64,000 nucleotides of DNA from Chitinophagaceae bacterium (lineage in GTDB: Bacteria; Bacteroidota; Bacteroidia; Chitinophagales; Chitinophagaceae), in contig JADKJC010000001.1 of the NCBI GenBank assembly GCA_016722465.1, positions 1,240,001 to 1,304,000 on the forward strand. Direction: 5' to 3'. Below, piece by piece: positions 16,938 through 27,127 of the stretch (the stretch's first letter is position 1; each line of letters starts with the position of its first letter). Position numbers and translations under genes: made by a program. The notes under the pieces are model-generated. The model made no database searches, was not told the origin of the DNA, and saw only the letters and a list, made by a program, of their open reading frames with translations.

Positions 16938-18835
16938 AAAGTCTCGTTGTTGTAAGCAGCCTCTTTCTCTTTTTTATTGGGAGTATGCTTGAATTCGGGC
17001 AGCATTTTAGTCAGCAGGCCAAGTATCATTTCATTATTATGCGTTTTGGCAACTTCATACAATTCATTCAGCATATTGTAAAACTCAGGGTTTTTATCCG
17101 TTGCTCTTTTTGCCCTCAATATTTTAGGATGGTCTGTGGGCGCCAGTTCTTCAGAATCTTTAAATAATTCCTCGTACATTTTTTCTCCAGGACGCAATTG
17201 TGTATACTTGATGGCAATATCTTTTCCCGGCACCAGCCCGGCCAATTGTATCATCCTGGTAGCCAGATCCAGCACACGTACAGGCTTGCCCATATCAAAC
17301 ACCAGAATATCGCCTGTTTTACCAATCTTTCCCGCCTCCAATACCAGCTTGGCTGCTTCCGGTATAGTCATGAAATACCGGGTAATATCCGGATGTGTGA
17401 TGGTAAGCGGACCACCTTCGGAAATTTGCTTTTTAAACGTGGCCACTACCGAACCTGCAGATCCCAATACATTTCCAAAACGGGTAGTGATGAAATTTGT
17501 ATTGGATTCAAAGCGGTCGTTGAGCGACTGGATGTATATTTCAGAGATGCGTTTGGTAGCCCCCATTACATTGGTAGGGTTTACCGCTTTATCGGTAGAT
17601 ACCAGCACAAAAGTTTTTACACTGAATAAAACAGAAAGATCGGCAATTACCTTGGTACCAAAAATATTGGTGAGTACGGCTTCACTGGGGAATTCTTCCA
17701 TCAATGGCACATGTTTATAAGCAGCTACATGAAAAACCACCGCTGGTTTATATGCATTGAATATTTTTTTTATCCGCTGATAATCTTTTGCAGAAGCTAC
17801 TTCCACATGCAGGTCGCTGTTAAATCCTTTTTGCCTTAGTTCATATTCCAGGTCAAAAAGACCAGACTCCGACTGGTCGAGCAACACCAGTTTTTTGATT
17901 TTATGCCGACCCAGTTGCCTGCAGATTTCACTTCCTATAGAACCTGCAGCACCTGTAACTAAAATGGTAGCATCCTCATAATTGGCGCTTGAAAGGTCTG
18001 TCGGAATAATGATCTCATCCCGTTGCAGTAATTCTTCAATATTCATTTCCCTTACCTGGTTCTTCTGGAACAACCCTCCCGACCACTGGTTGGCATGGGG
18101 AACAACATTTATCTTTATTTTAAATGGCGTGCATACATCTGCCAGGGCAATTTTTCTTTCAACAGAAAGCCTGTTGATGGCAATGTAAATCTGGGTAATC
18201 CCTTTTTCTTTTATGAGCTTGGTAAGATGTGGGTCTACGGCATTATAAATAGGAAGGCCTTCAATTTTCTTACCGATCTTATAATAGCTGTCATCAATAA
18301 ATCCAACCAAGGTAGTGTTGATATTAATGTCCTGCTCTAATACCTTTTTTGTAATCTGGCCCATCATCCCGGCACCAAAAATAAGTGTGCGGTGATCCGA
18401 ACTTGATTTTGACTGGGCTGCCCTGAAGTAAATTTCTTTAACCAGCAACCTGAAAGATACCAGCAGAAAAATCACCACAAACAGGTTAATAAGGAGAAGC
18501 GGAACGGTGATGGTTTTGATAATAATAGGGATGTTCAGCAAATAAACCAATGACCATAGGCCGAACTGTAAAAATGCAAATTTGATGATCCTGATGATAT
18601 CCTTAATTTCCGAATACCTGATGATACCTTTGTAAATAGATAAAGATGCAATACAAACGGTACCTATTAAAACATTCAACAACATCCCGGGAATAAATCT
18701 CGTGATGTCTGGCATATCAATAGAAAGATGGTGAATAATGAAAAAAGACAAAGCAAAAGAAATGCTTATCAGTATTATGTCACAACAAAGAATTATCCAC
18801 CGGGGAGCAAAATTTTTTAGGTATCTTTTAGGCAT
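16934..18835 (-). CDS. PglF/FlaA1-type membrane UDP-N-acetylhexosamine 4,6-dehydratase
   Basis: A 633-residue long-form SDR enzyme: four or five N-terminal TM helices (to about 130), a first Rossmann-like domain starting GAGMMGQ (154-160), and the catalytic SDR domain with TGAAGSIGSEICRQL from 294. The STDKAVNPTNVMGATKR segment has Met where classical SDRs have the catalytic Tyr, which is normal for PglF/WbpM-type 4,6-dehydratases. It converts UDP-GlcNAc to the 4-keto-6-deoxy sugar. With the PglE-, PglD- and PglC-like genes upstream it forms a bacillosamine-type route. It is the last gene of the leftward polysaccharide locus. Confidence 0.87.
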   Translation of the reverse strand: MPKRYLKNFAPRWIILCCDIILISISFALSFFIIHHLSIDMPDITRFIPGMLLNVLIGTVCIASLSIYKGIIRYSEIKDIIRIIKFAFLQFGLWSLVYLLNIPIIIKTITVPLLLINLFVVIFLLVSFRLLVKEIYFRAAQSKSSSDHRTLIFGAGMMGQITKKVLEQDININTTLVGFIDDSYYKIGKKIEGLPIYNAVDPHLTKLIKEKGITQIYIAINRLSVERKIALADVCTPFKIKINVVPHANQWSGGLFQKNQVREMNIEELLQRDEIIIPTDLSSANYEDATILVTGAAGSIGSEICRQLGRHKIKKLVLLDQSESGLFDLEYELRQKGFNSDLHVEVASAKDYQRIKKIFNAYKPAVVFHVAAYKHVPLMEEFPSEAVLTNIFGTKVIADLSVLFSVKTFVLVSTDKAVNPTNVMGATKRISEIYIQSLNDRFESNTNFITTRFGNVLGSAGSVVATFKKQISEGGPLTITHPDITRYFMTIPEAAKLVLEAGKIGKTGDILVFDMGKPVRVLDLATRMIQLAGLVPGKDIAIKYTQLRPGEKMYEELFKDSEELAPTDHPKILRAKRATDKNPEFYNMLNELYEVAKTHNNEMILGLLTKMLPEFKHTPNKKEKEAAYNNETF

Positions 18836-19148
18836 ATCAAACTTTTACTTGTGCCGCCAGCGCATGAACCCTGGAGTTAATTTTAAATAATCATCCTGAA
18901 ATCCCGGAAGACATGATTAACAGTTAGCTGTAAGGGGTTAGAGTAACCGGTTTAAATTATGTTAAAATCATTAACGAAAATATACCTTTTTCCAGTTATG
19001 TGCCTTTTTTTTTTGCTGAAAAGCAGCATGGTACTAAATTTCATTGATTCCTGCATGGCCTATGCAGGCTTACTCTTATTAAATCATCTGATTATAAATG
19101 ACTTATATACAAAGTAATTGTTTGTTTAATTTTATGTTATGCCCTCTT
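18836..19148. other. Gene-free spacer inside the polysaccharide locus
   Basis: These 313 A/T-rich bases separate the PglE-like and PglF-like genes. The only structure noted is CCTGCAT-GGCCT-ATGCAGG (19050-19068), a 7-bp perfect stem with a 5-nt loop but without a U-tract on either side. The promoter of the dehydratase gene probably lies here, but I see no convincing box pair. Confidence 0.5.
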
Positions 19149-20276
19149 TTAAAACAATGACCTGATCTTATCAATAACCCTCACTAAATCTCTTTCTGCA
19201 AGATTACTTCCCGAAGGCAGGCACAGACCATTTTCAAACAACACGCCAGAAGTGCCATCACCAAAAAATGGATAGGCTTTAAATACCGGCTGCAGGTGCA
19301 TCGGCTTCCACAACGGGCGGCTTTCAATATTTTCTGCATCCAGTGCCAACCGGATATCCTCCCTCGTTTTTCCACCTGCAAGTAAAGGATCAACGGTGAT
19401 CGTTGTAAGCCAACGGTTACTGAAATAGCCTTCCTGCTCCGGTAAAAAATCAATGCCCCTGATATCCTTCAATGCATCTACATAAAAAAAGTAGTTGGCC
19501 CGCCGCTGTTCCACTCTTTGCGGTAACACTTCCAGCTGCCCCCTGCCAATTGCCGCACATACATTGCTCATACGGTAATTGTAACCTATAGAAGAATGCT
19601 GGTAGTGGGGTGCAGTATCTCTTGCCTGGGTAGCTAAAAACCTGGCTTTTGAAATATACATCTCCTTATCTGCAATCAGGGCGCCGCCACCTGATGTTGT
19701 GATAATCTTATTGCCATTAAATGACAACACCCCCATTTCGCCAAAAGTGCCGCACGCTTTACCATTGATAGTGGAGCCCAGTGCTTCAGCAGCATCTTCA
19801 ATTACAGGTATTTCAAATTCATTGGCAATGGCCATCAACGCCTCCATTTTACAAGGCATCCCATAAAGATGAACCGGTATAATGGCTTTAGGTTTTTTTC
19901 CTTTTTGTATTCTATCTGTAATGGCGGTCCGCAAATGTTCCGGGCTCATATTCCAGCTGTCTTTTTCTGAATCTACAAAAACGGGTATTGCTCCCTGGTA
20001 AACAATGGGGTTGGCAGATGCTGAGAAAGTAAAACTCTGGCAAATCACTTCATCCCCAGCCTGCACACCCAGCATGATCAATGCAAGGTGAATGGCCGAT
20101 GTGCCGCTACTGAGTGCAGCCACATGCTTTGTGCCGGTAAACATAGCAAGATCTTTTTCAAAACCATCCACATGCGGACCAAGGGGAGCGATCCAGTTGG
20201 TATCAAATGCCTGTTGTACATATAGCTGCTCATTCCCACCCATGTGTGGAGAAGAAAGCCAAATCTTTTCTTTCAT
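19149..20276 (-). CDS. DegT/DnrJ/EryC1/StrS aminotransferase, PglE-like
   Basis: A 375-residue PLP-dependent sugar aminotransferase. The N-terminal IWLSSPHMGGNE and NWIAPLGPHVDGFE segments match the PglE group. SSGTSAIHLAL binds the PLP phosphate, VIEDAAEALGS contains the PLP-interacting Asp, and the Schiff-base Lys is in SFNGNKIITTSGGG. It would transfer an amino group to the 4-keto sugar made by the PglF-like dehydratase, giving UDP-4-amino-4,6-dideoxy-GlcNAc. Full length compared with the family. It is followed by a 313-base spacer before the dehydratase gene. Confidence 0.85.
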   Translation of the reverse strand: MKEKIWLSSPHMGGNEQLYVQQAFDTNWIAPLGPHVDGFEKDLAMFTGTKHVAALSSGTSAIHLALIMLGVQAGDEVICQSFTFSASANPIVYQGAIPVFVDSEKDSWNMSPEHLRTAITDRIQKGKKPKAIIPVHLYGMPCKMEALMAIANEFEIPVIEDAAEALGSTINGKACGTFGEMGVLSFNGNKIITTSGGGALIADKEMYISKARFLATQARDTAPHYQHSSIGYNYRMSNVCAAIGRGQLEVLPQRVEQRRANYFFYVDALKDIRGIDFLPEQEGYFSNRWLTTITVDPLLAGGKTREDIRLALDAENIESRPLWKPMHLQPVFKAYPFFGDGTSGVLFENGLCLPSGSNLAERDLVRVIDKIRSLF

Positions 20277-20309
20277 ATAATATGGTGGCCTTAGTAAATA
20301 ATTTCCGGT

Positions 20310-20342
20310 TTAAAGTAAACGGTTCTTGTAATGGGAAACAAA
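20310..20342 (-). promoter_or_regulatory. Possible promoter upstream of the PglE-like gene
   Basis: Read on the minus strand, TTTG (20339-20342) is followed after 21 bases by TACTTTAA (20310-20317), a partial match to TAnnTTTG, and then by the ATG at 20276. This 117-base spacer is one of the larger gaps in the locus, which makes an internal promoter reasonable. Weak evidence. Confidence 0.22.
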
Positions 20343-20393
20343 TTTTTGTTGGAGAAAAAATAACTAGGAAGGAAAAATGTGGAGGGGGAAGCG

Positions 20394-21155
20394 TTACAGG
20401 CCGGCCTTTATTGCTGCAAAGTATTCATGCAATACCTTATCAGTAATGGCAAGATTGACAATATTGGGCCACCATTTAATACTGATGCCTTCTTTGCCTT
20501 GATAAACGTTAAAGTTGGTGGGTGCAGCAATGGTTTTAACACCCAGATTGCTGAAGAGTTGAATGGCCCTTGGCATGTGCAAGCCATCGGTTACAATTAT
20601 TACTGTAGCATTGATGCCAATCTTAGCTGCAAGGGCAGCAGCTTCTTCTTTGGTGGTGTTGGGGGTATCTAAGGTAATCACCCGGCTGCTATCTGCACCC
20701 AGCAACAGAGCTGCTTTTTTTGCTACCGCTGCCTGCGACAAAAAACCTGCAACAGAGCCGCCGGAACAGACAAGGATACTGTTATTGATTTGCCTGTACA
20801 ATCTCAATGCTTCAACAAGCCTGCCCTGTGCCACCAGGCCTAACTGTGCAGTAGCAGGAAGCCTTTCATCAAGATTGTAGCCGCTGCCCAGAAGGTGGAT
20901 ATAAATTTTACCGGAGCCTTCCTGTTTGAATGACAGCGGATCAAGTGGTTGGTATTTTTTTTCCAATCGTGCTGCTAAATATTTCGGCAACCACGCTGTG
21001 GAAGTTGCATAAAAAAAGATGACAGCCAATATCGATACAATTTTAGCGGCTTTCTTTTTATTGAAACGGTACAGTACAATCGCAGTAATCAACATCCAGA
21101 TCAACATCGTCAAAATATTTACCTGGCCTTTTAATGCAAATAATAATTCCTGCAA
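20394..21155 (-). CDS. YdcF/SanA-like DUF218 membrane protein
   Basis: A 253-residue protein with two N-terminal TM helices (about 15-32 and 40-56) and a soluble DUF218 domain. Its typical elements are IHLLGSGYNLDERLP, ILVCSGGSVAG, a DTPNTTKEEA acidic/Asn segment and VTDGLHMPRAIQLF. Family members are linked to envelope polysaccharide or peptidoglycan homeostasis, but the reaction is not established. The likely start is TTG (21153-21155); an ATG at 21107 would cut into the first TM helix. It lies between PglE- and PglD-like genes. Confidence 0.72.
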   Translation of the reverse strand: MQELLFALKGQVNILTMLIWMLITAIVLYRFNKKKAAKIVSILAVIFFYATSTAWLPKYLAARLEKKYQPLDPLSFKQEGSGKIYIHLLGSGYNLDERLPATAQLGLVAQGRLVEALRLYRQINNSILVCSGGSVAGFLSQAAVAKKAALLLGADSSRVITLDTPNTTKEEAAALAAKIGINATVIIVTDGLHMPRAIQLFSNLGVKTIAAPTNFNVYQGKEGISIKWWPNIVNLAITDKVLHEYFAAIKAGL

Positions 21156-21169
21156 CTGGGTTATTTTAT

Positions 21170-21796
21170 TTATTTGAAGGGCATGCCCGGCACACCGATA
21201 ATTTTTGCTCCCGGTTCAACATTTTTAACCAGCATGCTCTGTCCGCCGATCACGGCATCTTTACCCACAATAATATTTTGCCGCGTAGATACCCCAATTC
21301 CCAGGTCAACCCCTTCTTCTACTTTAGTAAAACCTGCCAGGTTAACACCCGGTGCCAGTGCTGAAAATTTTGATACATAACAGTTATGCCCGATAGCACA
21401 ATTCATGTTCATGATCACAAAATCTTCTATCATGGTTTCGTAGTTGATGGAAACTCCCGGGTAAAGTATTACTCCCCTGCCAACAACAACACCCTTGGAA
21501 AGCCATGCATTTTTGGAAACAAACGCAGGAAAATCATTCCCATTGTCTTTGATCTTTTCAAACACTTTTCTTTTTGCTTTTGGAAATGCAATGCCAATGG
21601 CAACTGCCACTTCTTTATCCATTTTATACAGATCATCGGTGGTGCCAATTACTTTCAGGCCATAATACTCTTTGCCTGTTTTACTAACATCATCATCTAA
21701 AAAACCAAGCAGGTTGAATCTCTCTTCAAAAAGATCCTGGTTGTAAACAAGAAAGCCACCAACATTTCCTGCACCAATGATAATCAGGTCTCTCAT
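21170..21796 (-). CDS. PglD-like sugar O/N-acetyltransferase
   Basis: A 208-residue enzyme with an N-terminal Rossmann-like substrate domain (LIIIGAGNVGGFLVYN, GFLDDD) and a C-terminal left-handed beta-helix of hexapeptide repeats (GVVVGRGVILYPGVSINYET, NCAIGHNC). This is the PglD/NeuD architecture. It would acetylate the 4-amino group produced by the PglE-like enzyme, giving a UDP-diNAcBac-type sugar for the adjacent phosphosugar transferase. A His in the AIGHNCYVSKF segment is the expected catalytic base. The start ATG abuts the stop codon of the upstream ligase-like gene. Confidence 0.83.
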   Translation of the reverse strand: MRDLIIIGAGNVGGFLVYNQDLFEERFNLLGFLDDDVSKTGKEYYGLKVIGTTDDLYKMDKEVAVAIGIAFPKAKRKVFEKIKDNGNDFPAFVSKNAWLSKGVVVGRGVILYPGVSINYETMIEDFVIMNMNCAIGHNCYVSKFSALAPGVNLAGFTKVEEGVDLGIGVSTRQNIIVGKDAVIGGQSMLVKNVEPGAKIIGVPGMPFK

Positions 21797-23110
21797 TTAT
21801 TGATTGTGATAAGTGTTTGCAATTTTTTTTCTTTTACCCGATGACAACAATGGAATTTCATCTACATACTCCACAGTAAAGTTAGCATCCTGTCCAAGAT
21901 ACTGCTTAAACTCCTGTACCAGTTTTTCTTCTTTGGTAAAAGCTCCGTCCATGTTTATTTTAAAAACATAATCTTTAGCACCATACTGCACCAGTTGATA
22001 TTGCAGTATCTCTGTGTACTGCCACATGTTCTTATATACAATATAGGATGACACCAGGCTTCCGTCTGTTGCAAAAAGCAAGTCGAGTTTTCGTCCTTCC
22101 ACGGTTTCTAAATAGCTGTTGCCGGCTTTGTCTTTTCCTGGTGATAACCTGCCGATATCGCCTGTGTCGTACCTGATCAACGGCATGGCATAGTTATACA
22201 GATCTGTAACAACAATCCTTCCCAACTCACCTGCAGCTGCAGGAACATCTTCATCCATTTTAAATATTTCCAGCACATAGCTGGCTGTGTTGACCAGGTA
22301 TGTATGCTCACTGCCCGGTACCTGTTGTGCAAGTATCCCATTCTCGAGATTAGAATAACGGGAATACACCGGCACACCAAAGTATTTTTCAATAGTTTTT
22401 TTTGTATAGTCATTCAACGTTTCAGACATGGAAATAGCAGAAGACAGTGTTGCTTTTACCTTACCTGAATTTTTTTTATCGAGATAACGGCAAATCAATT
22501 CCAACGCAGAGGAGTAGCCCAAAAAAGCGAAGGTGGAATCATCACTTTCCATTTGTTTCAACAGCTTTTCAATTGCTGCATCATTAAAAGTGATTACATC
22601 CACCGGAACCATATTCTGCATCCATCCCTGCAGCCTTGCTTTTTTATTATTGGCGCTCCATATTTTCATATACAGCAACCTGTCGCCAACCGTATACCCG
22701 GCTCTTTGTGCAAAGTACATGGTATCGGCACTGTTGCGCTTTTTCTTATCAGCATGATGCAGCACTTTAAATGGCGTTCCGGTAGAACCACTTGTTACCG
22801 TTGGAACCTGCTGCTCTTTTGTAAAAGCACTGGAAGAAAACGCTTCAAAATTTTCCCGGATCAGTGTTTTATTGATAACAGGAAAATGATGCAATGTTAC
22901 TTGCCCATTGTATTGCTGGTAGAATGGCGTTGTTGCTGTGGCGTGTTTTAGTAAGGCAGCCAGCTTTTGCTGCTTTATCCTATCCGTTACATCAATATTA
23001 CTTTCCAGCAGCATTGCAATATCAGCATAGTGCCTTCTTACGGGTGAACCTTTCATTGCATCCTGTATCCAGAATGCGCCTGCTCTAAATCTTTCTAAAA
23101 ATTTTGCCAT
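21797..23110 (-). CDS. CapK-like AMP-binding (phenylacetate-CoA ligase family) protein
   Basis: A 437-residue protein of the adenylate-forming family. The P-loop-like TVTSGSTGTPF is at 104-114 and a YDTGDIG motif lies in the second half, as in the CapK/PaaK group. Such genes are frequent in capsule and O-antigen loci, where the substrate is generally unknown; a polysaccharide tailoring role, for example acyl or amino-acid activation, is an inference. It sits two bases downstream of the initiating sugar transferase gene and abuts the PglD-like gene. Confidence 0.77.
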   Translation of the reverse strand: MAKFLERFRAGAFWIQDAMKGSPVRRHYADIAMLLESNIDVTDRIKQQKLAALLKHATATTPFYQQYNGQVTLHHFPVINKTLIRENFEAFSSSAFTKEQQVPTVTSGSTGTPFKVLHHADKKKRNSADTMYFAQRAGYTVGDRLLYMKIWSANNKKARLQGWMQNMVPVDVITFNDAAIEKLLKQMESDDSTFAFLGYSSALELICRYLDKKNSGKVKATLSSAISMSETLNDYTKKTIEKYFGVPVYSRYSNLENGILAQQVPGSEHTYLVNTASYVLEIFKMDEDVPAAAGELGRIVVTDLYNYAMPLIRYDTGDIGRLSPGKDKAGNSYLETVEGRKLDLLFATDGSLVSSYIVYKNMWQYTEILQYQLVQYGAKDYVFKINMDGAFTKEEKLVQEFKQYLGQDANFTVEYVDEIPLLSSGKRKKIANTYHNQ

Positions 23111-23112
23111 AC

Positions 23113-23718
23113 TTAGTTAAAACCATTAAAAGGCATCATCGGTCTTTCTTCTGTTTGATTAACGCCTTCTCTTTTTACCCCTTTCAATACGGTGAGAAAT
23201 AAAATTTTTGTATCCAGGCAAAAAGAAATGTGTTGCTGGTAGTACACATCCAGTTTAAATTTTTCCGTCCAACTGATGCTGTTCCTTCCGTTTACCTGTG
23301 CCCAGCCGGTAATGCCTGGCTGCACCAAATGACGCTTGTGCTGCTCTTCACTATACAAAGGCAGGTACTTTGGCAGCAGTGGCCGTGGACCAACCAGGCT
23401 CATATCTCCTCTCAAAACATTAATCAACTGCGGCAATTCATCAAGGGATGTCTTTCTTACAAAAGAACCCACCCGTGTAAGCCGCACATTATCGGGTAAT
23501 AATTTTCCGGCTGCATCACGTTCATCATTCATTGATTTGAATTTAATGACCTGTATTACTTTCTCATCCTTTCCAATCCTGTCCTGGAAAAAGAATGGTT
23601 TTCCTTTGTTGGCGATGTATAATAAAATAGTAACAACCACTATGACCGGTGAGAGCAACAGGAATGTTATCGAAGCAATTGAAACATCGATCAGCCTTTT
23701 AAAAAATAATTTGTACAT
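23113..23718 (-). CDS. Initiating phosphoglycosyltransferase, PglC-like
   Basis: About 201 residues from the ATG at 23716-23718 (MYKLFFKRLIDV); a TTG further upstream would add 12 unlikely residues. It is the short monotopic type with one N-terminal membrane segment (SITFLLLSPVIVVVTILLY). FQDRIGKDEKVIQVIKFKSM carries basic residues, KTSLDELPQL the catalytic Asp-Glu pair and MSLVGPRPLLP the family-defining PRP motif. It transfers a phosphosugar to undecaprenyl phosphate. Neighbouring PglF/E/D-like genes suggest a bacillosamine-type first sugar. Confidence 0.88.
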   Translation of the reverse strand: MYKLFFKRLIDVSIASITFLLLSPVIVVVTILLYIANKGKPFFFQDRIGKDEKVIQVIKFKSMNDERDAAGKLLPDNVRLTRVGSFVRKTSLDELPQLINVLRGDMSLVGPRPLLPKYLPLYSEEQHKRHLVQPGITGWAQVNGRNSISWTEKFKLDVYYQQHISFCLDTKILFLTVLKGVKREGVNQTEERPMMPFNGFN

Positions 23719-23757
23719 GGTTGCGTTAAGCAATTTAGTTACACAAACCAACAATAA

Positions 23758-24840
23758 TTACGATTGCCACTTTCTCATTTTCATTTTCGCAAGCATCCTT
23801 GCAAACCTGCCCCTGCTTTTTAAGAATACTGTATACATTGAGTTTTTAAATACCGCATTGTAGTCTGTATAAACAGGCACCAGTATTTTCTTTCTCCGGT
23901 TCTTTTTAAAATAAGTTACATAAGCTTCAGTTGATAAATCCGGGTAAGGCGAAAATTGTTTCAGCAAAACTGAATTTTCAAAAGCAGCAGACTCTTTAAG
24001 GATCAACCGGTGCCGGCCATTGCTGTTATCATAATAAAACCAATGGCATGTGGCGCTGTTGGTTGCCGGGTTCCAGTCAAAAGCCAGTTGCAATCTTGAA
24101 AACTCAGGGAAGGTCAGTTTGCCATTTGCAAAAGTATTATAAGGCAAAAAGAAATTCCCTAATCCATATATGATATATCCGTCTTTATATTTTTCACCCC
24201 CCTGTACACAATGGGAATGCGTGCCAATCACTGCATTGGCGCCTGCATCGATCATACTGATGGCCATTTGCCGGTACATCGGGAAGGGCAATGTCTCCAG
24301 GTCGAAACTCCAGTGCAGGTACACTACAATTTTTGCGGAAGATTTTGCCTGCTTTGCAGCAGCAATATCTGTGAGTAGTTGCAGGGTATCGATTTCTGCA
24401 ACATACAACCCTTCCGTTGGATTTTGTTGATGGTACAATAAGAAATCCCAGCAATAATTAAAGAGAATAATCTCCGTGTTGTTATCAAAAAAAGAAACCG
24501 GTTCACCGGCTTCAAGCTTTGATTTGCCTGCACCTGAAAATACAATCTTAGATTTTGTTAATGCCTTTACAGTGTTATCAAAACATTCCGGCAGATCAAG
24601 TGTGTGGTTGTTTGCCAAACCTACCGCCTTTGCATTGGCAGCAGCCAGCGCATCCAGCACCGACGAATGATTGTACAAAACCGGCGTATTGGTATCCGGT
24701 GCAATTTCATCGCAGAGCAAACCTTCAAAATTACCTACCAGGCTATTGTTGCCAAATATGGCTGCATGCTCTGTAAATATTTTTTTCAGGTCAGCACTGC
24801 AGGCTGCATTCGGTGATGCGATGTCTCCAACTACGATCAT
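23758..24840 (-). CDS. CapA family metallophosphatase-like protein
   Basis: A 360-residue protein with the CapA/PgsA fold: GDIAS at the N-terminus, LVGNFEG, GLANNHTLDL, VVYLHWSFDLE, AVIGTHSHCVQG and YGLGNFFLP. Asp, Asn and His residues in these blocks correspond to the metallophosphoesterase-like site. No signal peptide is seen, so it may be cytoplasmic, unlike typical membrane-anchored CapA. CapA proteins take part in poly-gamma-glutamate capsule formation, but many relatives in polysaccharide loci have no assigned substrate. The ATG is at 24838-24840. Confidence 0.8.
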   Translation of the reverse strand: MIVVGDIASPNAACSADLKKIFTEHAAIFGNNSLVGNFEGLLCDEIAPDTNTPVLYNHSSVLDALAAANAKAVGLANNHTLDLPECFDNTVKALTKSKIVFSGAGKSKLEAGEPVSFFDNNTEIILFNYCWDFLLYHQQNPTEGLYVAEIDTLQLLTDIAAAKQAKSSAKIVVYLHWSFDLETLPFPMYRQMAISMIDAGANAVIGTHSHCVQGGEKYKDGYIIYGLGNFFLPYNTFANGKLTFPEFSRLQLAFDWNPATNSATCHWFYYDNSNGRHRLILKESAAFENSVLLKQFSPYPDLSTEAYVTYFKKNRRKKILVPVYTDYNAVFKNSMYTVFLKSRGRFARMLAKMKMRKWQS

Positions 24841-24845
24841 TTGTT

Positions 24846-25999
24846 TTAGTTTGTCTCCTGCAAATAAACCTGCAGGTATTTATCTGCATTGGCAGCAGTA
24901 TAATTTTTTGATGCTGCTACTGCATTTATGCTGTACTCCTGCTGCAACGCAGGTGTACTTTTTACTTTTAAAATATACTCAGCCATTTGCTGTATTGCTT
25001 CTTTTTGAAAATTAGCCCCGATATTAAATTGCTGTACCAGTTTATTAATTTCAGAATTGGCAGGGGAAATGCTTAAAATCCCAGAGCCCACTGCCATGAT
25101 ATTATACACCTTGCTGGGTATGCTTACATCTGCAATTTTATCTTCTATCAGTACCACACTGATGTCTGCTGCTGCAATGGAATAACGTATTACTTCATCC
25201 GGTTGAAAAGGAAGCACCATGCAATTCTCCAGTTGATACTCTTCTATCAGCTTATTTACCAGGGGCACTTTAAGTCCCCTCCCGATGATGAGGAATAAAA
25301 TATCTTTTTGTTCCTTCAGTAACCTTGCGGCCTCTATCAATACTTCAATATTGTGTGTACCACCGATATTACCTGAGTACTGCACAATGAATTTTCCCTG
25401 CAGTTGATGTTCTTTGATAAATGGGTTATCCTTCTTTGCAACAGGGTGCACATTGTTCAATCCTGTCCACAACGGTATTACTGTAATTTTTTTCCGTGGT
25501 GTGTATTGTGCCATCAGGTTGGCCAGTGAATCGCCAATGGTATACACCCGGTGTGCTTTGGCAAACAATTTCCGGTTCCAGCCAGCCCACATCCTGTAAA
25601 TAAAATTGGTCTCTTTTATCTTTAGCATTTTCAGTACATCCGGATATACATCAAACATCAGTAAAGAAAATTTATTCCTCAGCAGCAATGAACCCAGGTA
25701 AGAGAAGGGTGGCAATGAAACATAAAAGATTTCATACTTACGAAAGCGGAACAGCAAAATGAAAATATCTGTACCGATGCGGCAAACCATGCAATGAACC
25801 TGGTAATATGTGAGCTTCTTGATTTTTTCAGTACCTGTATCTTTTTCACCTTCGGATCAATCTCCACATCCTGCACCCGGATATTTCCATAGATCAATGC
25901 CACTTCATCGTAGTTCTTTGCAAAACTGTTAATGATATCGATAGTAAGGTACCCGGTTGACTGGTTGATAAAAACGATCTTCTTTGGCTTTGCACTCAT
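24846..25999 (-). CDS. Family 4-type glycosyltransferase, split by a frameshift
   Basis: The N-terminal piece (from ATG 25999, KKIVFINQSTGYLTIDIIN) reads to HITRFIAWFAASVQIF, and the second frame continues ILLFRFRKYEIFYVSLPPFS. Restoring one base in the four-base run at 25762-25765 joins them into about 384 residues, normal for the family. The C-terminal domain has VQYSGNIGG, a VLPFQP strand and ADISVVLIEDKIADVSIPSKVYNIMAVG, the nucleotide-sugar-binding E-x7-E-like region. It transfers a sugar to the lipid-linked glycan at the cytoplasmic face. As the sequence stands the product would be truncated. Confidence 0.72.
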
Positions 26000-26000
26000 C

Positions 26001-27127
26001 TTATTTCTTTAACGCTTTTAGCATATTGGCAGTACTCATAAACTCCACATCGGGCCAGCGTTTTACAATTGCCTTTACTAATTGATTCAGTTCATCCAGT
26101 CCTTTATCCCTGTTGGCCTTGTTTAATCCCCCAACAAAATTTACCCGGTGTGTGCTGATGATGGCAGGTTTGTGCCAGGTGAATGCTGCTGCCATTTGCT
26201 GCAGGGTGCTGTTGATGGAAGAATAATGACTGTCATTGGGTTCAAAAGCACAGTTTCGGATATAAAAATTCAGTTTGCCTTTTTTAATTTTTTGTCGGAA
26301 TGTAAAATTGGTCAATGTAAGATCGCCATTATTGCCCGGAGTAAGATTCTTGTGCCCCACCACCAGAAAAGGAATGCCTGCCTGCAATACGGTATCTTCA
26401 AAGTCGGGATGAAAAACACTGTTGCGTGGCATAAAAGCAGATGGCGTAGAGCCAAACAACTGCTCTAATAAGTTAACGCCTTCCAATATAGAACGGCGTA
26501 AAAAAATTTCTGCGATTCTTCTGTAAAATAAAACTCCGGCCTGAAGCCCTGTGCATATTCATGAATACCTTCCATATTTACCACCGCAGCAAAGCCATGC
26601 TGCAATGCAACCCTTAACTGGCGGTTGTGCTGCTGCAATTGTTTCAACCATGGCTGCACACTCACATGCTCCCTGCCATGAAACTCAGGTACAAATATGC
26701 CATCATTCATTCCCTGCTTCCACACTTTCATGGTACCAGGGCTTCTTCCATATTTGTTAAGGGTAGTGGTAAATGGCTCATAAAAATATTCCTTGTAGCC
26801 CCCTGCTTTTATTTTTTCAAAATCGGGATTGGCAACATTTACAAAAGGAGAAAAAACTGCTGCATTTCCTTTCCTGTCTTTTACACTGTTGAGTGTTTCA
26901 AACAAAGCACTTAGGTCACTTTCGTCCTCCAGCGTATCATACAGGTTATACCGTGATTCATCTACCGAAACACCCGAATTTTTCATCTGTTGAAATGCGT
27001 CATTTGATGGCATCCTTATGCCGCCATAATCATCACATTCAAATACCACAATTTTTTTCCCGGTAGTTGGGCCGGGAATATTTTTCAGGTTGAGAATGAG
27101 TTTGTATTTAAGATCAGCTATATTCAT
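26001..27127 (-). CDS. NodB-like polysaccharide deacetylase family protein (copy 1), split by a frameshift
   Basis: ATG 27127 opens MNIADLKYKLILNLKNIPG, followed by IVVFECDDYGGIRMPS with a metal-binding Asp-Asp pair, then FHGREHVSVQPWL. The frame breaks at the seven-base run 26500-26506; adding one base there joins it to LRRSILEGVNLLEQLFG...ISTHRVNFVGGL. The restored protein is about 375 residues, the same length as its paralogue at 34831-35957. The conserved DD, HGREH and STHR elements suggest a NodB-fold carbohydrate esterase, though the sequence is far from classical NodB. The substrate is probably the locus glycan. Confidence 0.66.

Noticed and set aside
19050..19068. Hairpin as terminator of the PglE-like gene
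   Set aside because: The stem is perfect, but neither flank has a U-tract and it lies 80 bases beyond the stop.
19149..20276. Assigning this aminotransferase as WbpE to complete the diamino-uronate pathway
   Set aside because: Its N-terminal and PLP-region wording follows PglE, and it clusters with PglF-, PglD- and PglC-like genes.
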